From: an archaeon
GTDB taxonomy: Archaea; Micrarchaeota; Micrarchaeia; Anstonellales; Bilamarchaeaceae
Direction: 5' to 3'
Assembly: GCA_020053355.1 (NCBI GenBank)
Contig: JAGVNI010000002.1
Location: forward strand, 41,610 to 105,609
DNA length: 64,000 bases
Part shown: positions 57,521 to 63,903 of the stretch, in pieces
Position numbering within the stretch: the stretch's first letter is position 1
Layout of the letters: each line of letters begins with the position of its first letter
Position numbers and translations under genes: made by a program
The notes under the pieces: generated by a model
Seen by the model: the letters and a program-made list of their open reading frames with translations, nothing else
Told to the model about the DNA's origin: nothing
The model's database searches: none

Positions 57521-59211
57521 GAGAATACGAAGGTCAAGCTGCCGCCTTCGGTTTTATCCAGCCTGCAGAAGCCGAAGCGCTCGAACTGGATGATGTCGCC
57601 CTGCTTGATATTGACGCACGCCCCTTCGCAGAACCCTTCGGCCGATTTCAGGCTTTCCGTATTGAATTCGCCGCTTGCGTCGAGAAGGTCCCCTGGAATC
57701 AAAGCCGTGCAGGGGATTTTATCCGTGCTGACCCACTGGATTTTCTTCGGAACAGTCGAATCCGGCACATGACGCCCTACGATGCGGCCTGACGTGTCGA
57801 TTGCATCGATTTGCACGTTGCAAAGGTCTTTCAGGCGGAAAATGTCGCCAACCTTGAAGGCCGCAGCATCCGCTTTCGGGATGTATAGCGTGCTCGAGAC
57901 GGCGACAGGCCTCATGCCCATATCTTTCTTTGGATGGAGCTTTAGCTCGATTTCCTGGTGCTCAAGCCCCTCAACCTTGAGCTCGACCGGGTCCGCCACG
58001 AAGAAATAATGCGGCGATATGGGGTCGAGAAGCTTGCGGTTCTCGGCAAGAAGGGCCTCCATGTCCGGCTCGCTTTCCACTTTGGAGATGCCGAATGCCA
58101 GGACGAAATCCCGGATTGCCTGTGGCATGATGCCCCGGCGTTCCAGCCCGGCTAAAGTCGGAAGGCGGGGGTCGTCCCAGCCCCAAAGCTTGCCGCTTTC
58201 GACGAGCGGCCTAAGCAGGCGTTTCGAGATTGGCGCGTTCTTGATTGCCAGGCGTGAAATCGAAATCATCTGGGGAACTCTCAGGCCGAGCTTTTTCAGG
58301 AGGTATACATAAAGCTCGTCCCGAAGCTCGTATTCCTTGGAACGGATTGGCTGTGTGATGCCCAGGATGGAGTCCATGACAGAGCCCTGGAAATCATATG
58401 TGGGCCAGACGCGGAACTTGCTCCCCTGGCGGTAATGCGGAGTAGTGAGTATCCGGAAAAGGGTCGGGTCGCGCATTACAGTGTTCTGGGATGCCATATC
58501 GCCTTTAAGCCGGATTGTGCCTCCGCCTTCGGGCGTGGTGCCGTTTAGCATCTTATTCCATTCGGATAGGTGGGCATCCGGGGATTGTCCGAAGCATGTG
58601 CATCGTGCCATATCCTCCCGGCCTTTTGAGACATCTTCCTGCCTGCATTTGCAGAAGTATGCATCCCCTTGGGAAATCAGCTTGGCGCACAGCTCGTACA
58701 TCTGCGGGATGTAATCGCTGCAATATTTTTCCTCGTCATAATCGATTTGGAGCCATTTGATTCCGCTCCGGATGGCATCGAGATACTCGGCCTTTTCTGC
58801 CTCAGGGTTGGTGTCATCCCATCTGAGCATGATTTTTCCCCCGTACTTCTTTGCTATGCTCCAGGACAGGCAGAACGCCTTGGCATGGCCTATATGCGGC
58901 CAACCGTTAGGTTCAGGCGGGTAGCGGACGACGACCTTGCCTTGCTCTGCGCCGGGGATGTCCAATCCTTTCTTTTCTTCCTTCTTTTCCACGTATTCGA
59001 AATCCCCCATCTCTTTCTCAATCGCGCTCTTGTCGAGTTTCGATACTCGGGAGATTTCAGCATTAATCGCGGCCATGGTGGATTTCATGTCCTTTTTGCA
59101 GTCAGGCGATTCGGCGATGACCTTTCCCACTATGGCTCCGGCGTTGGCCTTTCCATAATCGAAGGCATTCTTGAGGACGTGCTTGCGTATGATTGAAGGT
59201 AAATCGGACAT
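57514..59211 (-). CDS. gltX: Glutamyl-tRNA synthetase (archaeal type)
   Basis: A 565-residue class I synthetase of the archaeal/eukaryal GluRS-GlnRS group. HIGH is in PPEPNGWPHIGHAKA, ISKRLLRPLV is the KMSKS counterpart, and the middle has WDDTNPEAEKAEYLDAI. The C-terminal beta-barrel domain is the archaeal type. It likely makes Glu-tRNA(Glu) and misacylates tRNA(Gln) for the amidotransferase route, which is not in the window. GATATTTAAG upstream is the TATA box. Confidence 0.95.
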   Translation of the reverse strand: MSDLPSIIRKHVLKNAFDYGKANAGAIVGKVIAESPDCKKDMKSTMAAINAEISRVSKLDKSAIEKEMGDFEYVEKKEEKKGLDIPGAEQGKVVVRYPPEPNGWPHIGHAKAFCLSWSIAKKYGGKIMLRWDDTNPEAEKAEYLDAIRSGIKWLQIDYDEEKYCSDYIPQMYELCAKLISQGDAYFCKCRQEDVSKGREDMARCTCFGQSPDAHLSEWNKMLNGTTPEGGGTIRLKGDMASQNTVMRDPTLFRILTTPHYRQGSKFRVWPTYDFQGSVMDSILGITQPIRSKEYELRDELYVYLLKKLGLRVPQMISISRLAIKNAPISKRLLRPLVESGKLWGWDDPRLPTLAGLERRGIMPQAIRDFVLAFGISKVESEPDMEALLAENRKLLDPISPHYFFVADPVELKVEGLEHQEIELKLHPKKDMGMRPVAVSSTLYIPKADAAAFKVGDIFRLKDLCNVQIDAIDTSGRIVGRHVPDSTVPKKIQWVSTDKIPCTALIPGDLLDASGEFNTESLKSAEGFCEGACVNIKQGDIIQFERFGFCRLDKTEGGSLTFVFSC

Positions 59212-59230
59212 GTCAAGAAGAATGCGGGAA

Positions 59231-59247
59231 GATATTTAAGAAATATC
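59231..59247 (-). promoter_or_regulatory. Palindromic TATA element of gltX
   Basis: GATATTT-AAG-AAATATC is a perfect inverted repeat whose centre is 28 bases before the ATG at 59211. It resembles the shared TATA palindrome of sufB/sufC, and fits a leaderless start. The symmetry may be incidental to an AT-rich box. Confidence 0.55.
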
Positions 59248-59303
59248 TCTTGGTGCCGGATTTGGTACCCTTTGCCGCAAAAAATTCTTGGGATTATTGG
59301 GAA

Positions 59304-59768
59304 TCAATCCTTGGCGCCATTCTGGATGAGGAATTCGACGATTCCGGCTAATCCGGGTGGGGCTTGGGGGCTCATAATCAAATTTTTTGCGAATTGGAGT
59401 GGCGACCTAAGGGCACAACCCGTTATTGTATTGTCTTCATCGGTGCAATTCGGGTGAGGTGGAAGGACAAAAAACCGTTGATTGACATCAGCGCGTAAAA
59501 CACGTGCATACTTCACAGCATCAAGGTCACCGAATTCGATGGCTAGGATTAGGAATTCGTTAGGCGTATATTTTCTAGCACCGGCCTGAATCAACGGTGG
59601 ATTCGAAGCAAAGAAACATTTGGATGTGATTTCCATCAGAGTCGCATCCTTTGGAGCTTGTAATGGAGCTTCGGCCTGGCCTTTATCGGCGAATATGCCT
59701 TTGCCTTCACGTACGGCCTTGAGAAGCTCTTTTTTTCTGTCCGGATTGAAGAGCGAGTTTATTTTCAT
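59304..59768 (-). CDS. Ankyrin-like protein 5 of the tandem array
   Basis: A 154-residue last member of five tandem genes. It keeps the head MKINSLFNPDRKKELLKAV of the family, less closely than the others, and one ankyrin-like unit: EFLILAIEFGDLDAVKYA then SPLQFAKN and IVEFLIQNGAKD. AAGGATTGAT, built from the previous gene's last codons and stop, is its ribosome site. Its own end again has AAGGATTGAT but no gene follows, a possible relic of another copy. Confidence 0.75.
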   Translation of the reverse strand: MKINSLFNPDRKKELLKAVREGKGIFADKGQAEAPLQAPKDATLMEITSKCFFASNPPLIQAGARKYTPNEFLILAIEFGDLDAVKYARVLRADVNQRFFVLPPHPNCTDEDNTITGCALRSPLQFAKNLIMSPQAPPGLAGIVEFLIQNGAKD

Positions 59769-59773
59769 GCTTA

Positions 59774-60217
59774 TCAATCCTTCGCACCTTTGGATTGCAG
59801 TAACGCTACAATCGCGAACTGGTTTTCGCGGCGGGCGAAGTTGAGTGGGGTGATTTTCTCGTATGTAAAGTATACGGTCGCACTCGGCGTCGTAATCAGG
59901 ACAATCCCCGGTTTGTGGATGTTCGCTCCGGCGTCTATCGCGGCAGATGCTTTGGATAAATCCCCTTCTTTAATCGCTTTGTGGAGGGATAACAGGAGAA
60001 GATTTTCGGCGTCGCTATTTTCCCAACAGATGGGGCATAAGTCTTCTGAACCCAGCAGCGCATTTGGTTTATTGTCGGCAGGAGCTTCTTTCTGAAAGGA
60101 TAACGGGGGCTCAGATAACGGCATTTCCCTTTTGGTTCCTGCGATAAACTTGCCTTCGGCTAATGCCTTCCGAATCCCGTTCACCCGATGTTTATCGAAC
60201 AATGCATTTATCGCCAT
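59774..60217 (-). CDS. Ankyrin-like protein 4 of the tandem array
   Basis: A 147-residue member. The head MAINALFDKHRVNGIRKALA matches the family. A CPIC pair in the linker could bind metal. The ankyrin part has SLHKAIKEGDLSKASAAIDAGANIHKPG (partly) and TPLNFARRENQFAIVALLQSKGAKD. GGAGTAATCGCC precedes the ATG; the stop falls inside the next gene's ribosome site. Spacing of five bases to the next ATG. Confidence 0.8.
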   Translation of the reverse strand: MAINALFDKHRVNGIRKALAEGKFIAGTKREMPLSEPPLSFQKEAPADNKPNALLGSEDLCPICWENSDAENLLLLSLHKAIKEGDLSKASAAIDAGANIHKPGIVLITTPSATVYFTYEKITPLNFARRENQFAIVALLQSKGAKD

Positions 60218-60222
60218 GGCGA

Positions 60223-60774
60223 TTACTCCTTTGCCCCGTTTTTCCTGAGCAGTTCTGCCACGTCGTCGAATCCCCATTCTAGGGCCATGCCTAGCGGGGT
60301 GCGCAAGACCAGGTTTTTATCCTCATCACGGTCGCTGGATGCGAGGTTGTATGCCACGCGGGAATTCACATTCGCACCATTATCGATTGCCTTTTGCATA
60401 GCATCCAAATCGCGAGCCCTCATGGCATTGTAGAGGCTGCAAAATATGCGCGTCCAGGGTTTGGAAGTGAATTCGGGACTATCTGGGGCTGGATCTGGTT
60501 TCGCTGGTTGTACGTTTCGCCCGGTCAGGAACGTTACGACCTCCGGCGGCAACGCTACGCCGGGCCGCAATGTGAATAAACCGGGATGCTCCCCAACCTT
60601 GCCGCTTCGCCAGCCATGCAAAAAGGCTGGGGCTCCGGGATTGCTATCCCCGCTCGGGGATTGCGCAATTGGTTCGGCAAGCGGTTGACTTTCCTTGTTC
60701 CCTGGGAGTGGCCTGCCGCTATTAATCGCCTTTCGGACCTTCTCCACCCTCTCTATATCGAACAGTCGTCCCAT
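60223..60774 (-). CDS. Ankyrin-like protein 3 of the tandem array
   Basis: A 183-residue member with the longest linker (Pro and Gly rich, residues 40-100). Head MGRLFDIERVEKVRKAINSG, then PLPGNKESQPLAEP. The ankyrin part is the clearest: DLDAMQKAIDNGANVNSR and RTPLGMALEWGFDDVAELL, ending RKNGAKE. GGAGTGATATGC is the ribosome site. The upstream part of the long open frame belongs to the previous gene's end and is a shadow. Confidence 0.82.
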   Translation of the reverse strand: MGRLFDIERVEKVRKAINSGRPLPGNKESQPLAEPIAQSPSGDSNPGAPAFLHGWRSGKVGEHPGLFTLRPGVALPPEVVTFLTGRNVQPAKPDPAPDSPEFTSKPWTRIFCSLYNAMRARDLDAMQKAIDNGANVNSRVAYNLASSDRDEDKNLVLRTPLGMALEWGFDDVAELLRKNGAKE

Positions 60775-60779
60775 GCATA

Positions 60780-61220
60780 TCACTCCTTTGCTCCAAGCTC
60801 GGTCAGCGCTATGATGGCGTCCAAATTCCCGATTTTCCGCGCATAGCTTAGTGGTTTGAGCGTTTCCATCTGGATACATTCATGGTCGCGGTGCTTGGGC
60901 ATCCAGATGTGCTTGGCCTGCAGGTCTGCGCCGCGCTTAACCGAAGCTCGCATCTCTTCCGTATCGTTAGCGCCAATCGCTGTGTAAAGTTCAACATCCA
61001 CCGGCCGCATCAGGCTTGCGTGAGATTCGCATAAGCCAGCTTCGTGCAGTTTCCTTTCCGGCATTTTCCTTGGTTCTGCAGGAAACGGAAACACATCTGG
61101 CAGGTTTTTCCGCAATGCAGGAGGCTCCTCATGCTGCGGAGCGGATTTCCTGAATGCGTCCACTCCGGCCTTGACTGCGTCTACAAATCGCCCCACCCGT
61201 CCTTTTTGTGTTATTGCCAT
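60780..61220 (-). CDS. Ankyrin-like protein 2 of the tandem array
   Basis: A 146-residue member. The head MAITQKGRVGRFVDAVKAGV is the most divergent. The ankyrin part has VELYTAIGANDTEEMRASVKRGADLQ and PLSYARKIGNLDAIIALTELGAKE (each partly quoted). GGAGTGATTACT is the ribosome site. Four of the genes end with Gly-Ala-Lys-Glu/Asp and a stop, which keeps the ribosome site AAGGAGTGA for the next gene. Confidence 0.8.
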   Translation of the reverse strand: MAITQKGRVGRFVDAVKAGVDAFRKSAPQHEEPPALRKNLPDVFPFPAEPRKMPERKLHEAGLCESHASLMRPVDVELYTAIGANDTEEMRASVKRGADLQAKHIWMPKHRDHECIQMETLKPLSYARKIGNLDAIIALTELGAKE

Positions 61221-61225
61221 AGTAA

Positions 61226-61669
61226 TCACTCCTTTGCTCCTTTGGATTGCAGCAGCCAGACCATTCCCGGCTGGTTTTCCATTCGGGCGTATGCAAGCGG
61301 TGTGATATCCTCCGTACCCATCATTGTTTGGTCCGGTTTGAATTCGGGATAATAGATGCCGGTGGAATGGATGTCCGCACCACGCTCTATCGCGACAGAT
61401 GCCTTGAGTATATTCCCTTCCTTTATCGCAGTGAAGAGATTCTGCGTGGCTCGATAAGCCGACATGTCCATATCAGGCCTGTACGTGGCAACCACTCCAG
61501 AGGTCGGGGTTTTCCTCAAGCTCTTTCCGATTTGCGGTTCCTTAACCGCAGGAAACACAGGCTCAGCAAGCGGTTGTTTCCCCTTGCATCCTGGGAGAGG
61601 CTTGCCCTCGGCTATCGCTTTCTGGATTTCCCTCGCCCTTCCCCGATCGAACAATGCGTTTGGTGCCAT
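61226..61669 (-). CDS. Ankyrin-like protein 1, first gene of the tandem array
   Basis: A 147-residue member. Head MAPNALFDRGRAREIQKAIA, then GKPLPGCKGKQPLAEP. The ankyrin part has LFTAIKEGNILKASVAIERGADIH and TPLAYARMENQPGMVWLLQSKGAKE (partly quoted). The promoter lies in the AT-rich gap with the TrmB operator. All five genes run the same way with five-base gaps, so one operon. Ankyrin repeats bind proteins; targets unknown. Confidence 0.82.
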   Translation of the reverse strand: MAPNALFDRGRAREIQKAIAEGKPLPGCKGKQPLAEPVFPAVKEPQIGKSLRKTPTSGVVATYRPDMDMSAYRATQNLFTAIKEGNILKASVAIERGADIHSTGIYYPEFKPDQTMMGTEDITPLAYARMENQPGMVWLLQSKGAKE

Positions 61670-61729
61670 GTGAATCACGGGTATACTTCAGATTGTTATA
61701 CAAACTACAACAAATTAGTATTAAATTAT

Positions 61730-61752
61730 TTGTTGTGGCAAACCCACAACAA
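61730..61752. promoter_or_regulatory. Inverted-repeat operator between the ankyrin array and the TrmB regulator
   Basis: TTGTTGTGG and CCACAACAA are perfect nine-base inverted halves around CAAAC. A third half-like site, CTACAACAA, occurs at 61704-61712. The right half abuts AATATAAAG, the TATA box of the TrmB gene, so binding would block that promoter, and the site lies upstream of the ankyrin operon. Likely binding site of the TrmB-like protein itself. Not proven. Confidence 0.62.
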
Positions 61753-61780
61753 TATAAAGATAGCACACGTCATCTTGAGC

Positions 61781-62527
61781 ATGAAGGAAGAGGAGATTCT
61801 CGAAGAAATCGGGCTGGAACGAAGGGAAGCCAGGATATACCTCATGATGCTGAAATACGGGTCCTCGACAGCATCGAAGGTCGCCGACCGCGCAGAGGTG
61901 GACCGGACGACAACCTACACCATCCTCGAGCGGCTGATGAAGAGGGGCCTTGCGAGCTACATTATCAGGAACAATGTGAAATATTTCCAGGCAGCTCCCC
62001 CTGAGCAGATACTGACGGATATGCGGGAGATGGAGAGGAAGGTCGAAACGATTCTGCCCCATCTGAACGCCCTCTCGAAATCGGCCAAGGAAGAGACATC
62101 AGTCGAGGTCTTCAAGGGCAGGGAAGGCATACGCACCCTCTACAAAATGATGATAAATGATGGAAAGGACTACTATTGGATGGGCGGAGGCGCTGAATCC
62201 TGCAGCCGCTTCCCCAAGGAAACCGAGACGTTCGTGAAGAAAGCGAATGCAAAGGGCATGAAGGGGAAGCTCATCTTCAGGGAAACCGAGGAGTTCTTCG
62301 TTGGGTCCGGTGAGACGTACCGGCTTATCCCCAGGGAATACCTCTCTTCGATAACGACGACTATCTGGGGCGACAAAACCGGGGTATTCGTCTGGAGCGA
62401 GCCGTTCTTCGCAATCGTGATAGAGAGCAAGGAGGTTGCCGACAGCAACAGGGGCACTTTCGATTTCATGTGGGAGGTCGGAAAGAAGCCGTCTGCAGAG
62501 CATATGAAGGCGGCATTGGTGAAATAA
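61781..62527 (+). CDS. TrmB-family transcriptional regulator
   Basis: A 248-residue protein. Residues 1-75 are a winged helix of the TrmB type (EIGLERREARIYLMML, STASKVADRAEVDRTTTYTIL, RLMKRGLASY). A coiled region follows and then a PLD-like TrmB domain (GREGIRTLYKMMIND, YYWMGGGAESC, TTIWGDKTGVFVW). ATG 61781 is set by the AATATAAAG box about 28 bases upstream. It is divergent from the ankyrin operon, with a palindrome between them. The ligand may be a sugar or unknown. Confidence 0.93.
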   Translation: MKEEEILEEIGLERREARIYLMMLKYGSSTASKVADRAEVDRTTTYTILERLMKRGLASYIIRNNVKYFQAAPPEQILTDMREMERKVETILPHLNALSKSAKEETSVEVFKGREGIRTLYKMMINDGKDYYWMGGGAESCSRFPKETETFVKKANAKGMKGKLIFRETEEFFVGSGETYRLIPREYLSSITTTIWGDKTGVFVWSEPFFAIVIESKEVADSNRGTFDFMWEVGKKPSAEHMKAALVK

Positions 62528-62529
62528 AT

Positions 62530-62550
62530 GCCGACGTAAATCGGCTTTTT
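62530..62550 (+). terminator. Hairpin plus T-run after the TrmB gene
   Basis: GCCGA-CGTAAA-TCGGC then TTTTT follows the TrmB stop codon by two bases. It is a classical stem and T-run; archaeal termination mostly needs the T-run, so this could well end the transcript. Confidence 0.65.
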
Positions 62551-62600
62551 GATACATACATTTATAAATAAGTTCAGCAGCAAATAACTCTACAAACCAC

Positions 62601-62755
62601 AAGGAGGTGTAGCATATGGAAGAACTGGCATATACTGAATCGAAGCCTAAGTCTAATTGTATGCACTTGAGCTACACCTTCGTCGCCATTAGGTGGCGCA
62701 AGTAACTGTGGGAGAAAACGGTGGGCGAAAAGCCCGTGACACCTGAAACCTCCTG
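62601..62755 (+). promoter_or_regulatory. Candidate switching RNA around the leader peptide
   Basis: The SD sequence region AGGTGTAGC (62605-62613) can pair with GCTACACCT (62671-62679), and AGGAGGT (62602-62608) with ACCTCCT (62748-62754). CACCT (62675-62679) can also pair with AGGTG (62691-62695), which would free the SD sequence but break the hairpin CGCCA/TGGCG (62684-62698). These folds exclude each other, as in translation-controlled leaders. A GGGC/GCCC hairpin follows in 62719-62735. The ligand or signal is unknown. Confidence 0.5.
62616..62705 (+). CDS. 29-residue leader peptide
   Basis: ATG 62616 follows the strongest SD sequence of the window, AAGGAGGTGT. The peptide starts MEELAYTESKPKSNCMHLSY and ends VAIRWRK. 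It contains the sequence that can pair back to its own SD sequence, so ribosome movement would change the fold. Probably a regulatory leader for a downstream gene rather than a working protein. Confidence 0.5.
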   Translation: MEELAYTESKPKSNCMHLSYTFVAIRWRK

Positions 62756-62864
62756 CGCCCGGAAAAAAGGGTTAGTGATTCCGCTAGCGCCTTCCGGCTC
62801 GGCATTTTCGCATTGATGCGTCATTGCTGCCGGAAGTGCCTGGCATTGACATTTCGGGGTATCC

Positions 62865-62884
62865 GGGGGGCTATCATGCCCCCC
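62865..62884 (+). promoter_or_regulatory. G-C hairpin just before the HTH gene start
   Basis: GGGGGGC-TATCAT-GCCCCCC is a perfect seven-base stem ending seven bases before ATG 62892. It might hide the start region, end transcription early, or protect the message. The 186-base gap 62706-62891 has no further gene. Confidence 0.5.
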
Positions 62885-62891
62885 AAATATC

Positions 62892-63176
62892 ATGACAATG
62901 GTGATAAAAGTGGTTTTCGAAGAACCGGCCGGCCCGGTGTTTCCAGGTGACCGGTCAGAGCAGCGAGACAGGTTAGTCGGCGGCGTCGACGATGCGGGGT
63001 ACGCTTCAAGGCGCGGCAGGCCGAAAAAGGCATGCAACGAGGAAAGGCTGGCGGAAGTCGTCAGGCTGTACTTCCTCGAGAAGATGTCCATGAGGCAGGT
63101 CGCTGAAGTGATGGGCGTCTCCCACATGAGCGTCTACCGCATGCTCTCGGACCCGGCAGTAGAGCTGCTTATCTGA
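62892..63176 (+). CDS. Small helix-turn-helix protein (resolvase-HTH-like)
   Basis: A 94-residue protein. The last 45 residues, ACNEERLAEVVRLYFLEKMS then MRQVAEVMGVSHMSVYRML, form a helix-turn-helix like that of resolvases or Sigma-type regulators (GRPKK precedes it, an AT-hook-like patch). The head is polar and likely flexible. ATG 62892 follows a strong hairpin. May be controlled by the leader RNA upstream. No catalytic domain. Confidence 0.72.
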   Translation: MTMVIKVVFEEPAGPVFPGDRSEQRDRLVGGVDDAGYASRRGRPKKACNEERLAEVVRLYFLEKMSMRQVAEVMGVSHMSVYRMLSDPAVELLI

Positions 63177-63180
63177 ATCC

Positions 63181-63196
63181 TGGGGGGAAACCCCCA
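63181..63196 (+). terminator. Hairpin and T-run after the HTH gene
   Basis: TGGGGG-GAAA-CCCCCA followed by TTCTTTTTCT, starting five bases after the HTH gene stop. A GAAA loop gives a stable stem. Likely end of transcription. Confidence 0.65.
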
Positions 63197-63258
63197 TTCT
63201 TTTTCTAAACAACCGAAAAATTCTGGAAAATACAACGTCAATAGACGAATTACGTAGA

Positions 63259-63424
63259 TTTAAATATACGGACTGTTGTAAATATCAACAGATAGACTGG
63301 TTCTTCTGAACGAACTATCGTAATGAGTCCTGTTTTTCGAAGCGATTTGCGTCGGGAAGTCATCGTAGTGACAGTTTATCTGGATAATCAGGCGCAAGCC
63401 TGAAAAAAACAAAGGTGAAATTGA
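63259..63424 (+). promoter_or_regulatory. Promoter and long structured leader of the second zinc-ribbon gene
   Basis: TTTAAATATA (63259-63268) would start transcription near 63287. CTGTTG-TAAATAT-CAACAG (63273-63291) lies at that start and may be an operator. The leader of about 135 bases can fold: GATAG/CTATC with an inner GTTC/GAAC (63291-63319), and CAGGC-GCAA-GCCTG (63393-63406). AAAGGTGAAATTG before ATG 63425 is the ribosome site. Such a long leader is odd here, where most genes are leaderless. Confidence 0.5.
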
Positions 63425-63568
63425 ATGGCATATGAAGGCGGCGGAGACAGGCCCATGTTTGATGCGGTCTGCTCTAAGTGTGGCCAGCCCTGCCAGGTTC
63501 CTTTCAAACCAACTGAAGGGAGACCTGTATATTGCAGGAACTGCTACAAACCAAAATCGAGATTCTGA
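63425..63568 (+). CDS. 47-residue zinc-ribbon protein, copy 2
   Basis: MAYEGGGDRPMFDAVCSKCG, then the same block as the copy at 22872-23015, with the two CxxC pairs and the KPKSRF end. The DNA of the shared part is largely identical (the PFKPTEG stretch is the same base for base), pointing to recent duplication, conversion or strong selection. Its structured leader is not present in the other copy. Confidence 0.85.
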   Translation: MAYEGGGDRPMFDAVCSKCGQPCQVPFKPTEGRPVYCRNCYKPKSRF

Positions 63569-63903
63569 AAACCCACTAAACTGGGATTGATGAATTTCTG
63601 TTAATTATTGAGATTTTTACGATTTTTTTTGAGAACTGCTTCTTGAAGGAGAGTTATTCTGACTAGCGTCAGCGATATTCATTCCATAAGAAAAGAAAGA
63701 CGATTCGGTGTTCTAATGACGATGATGCTTGGCTGACGCTAGGAGTAAATCTAATCATCCGATTAGGAAAAAACATATTGCTCACGCTATGCTTCAAGAG
63801 TCTTAAAATAATTAGGATGACTCACGCTTCAATTAGAGTTGATCTGCACATTTCGTACTCGCACACTGCTTCCATAAACTCCTGAATGTGACTTCAGTAA
63901 TTT
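63569..63903. other. 335-base spacer downstream of 16S rRNA, no gene; holds an 11-base inverted repeat
   Basis: I see no tRNA or protein gene. CTAGCGTCAGC (63663-63673) and GCTGACGCTAG (63732-63742) are perfect inverted halves 58 bases apart. Short direct repeats (CTCACGCT, ATTAGGA) lie at 63750-63835. On the minus strand this is the 16S trailer, so the stem may guide rRNA processing or end the transcript. There is no 23S rRNA start, so the 16S gene is unlinked on this side. Confidence 0.6.

Noticed and set aside
61247..61780. Extension of the TrmB frame across the first ankyrin gene
   Set aside because: Antisense of a supported gene; TrmB begins with a normal winged helix at 61781.
62672..63127. 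151-residue minus-strand frame
   Set aside because: Ser/Thr/Pro-rich with no fold pattern, antisense to the HTH gene and the hairpins; reads as a shadow.
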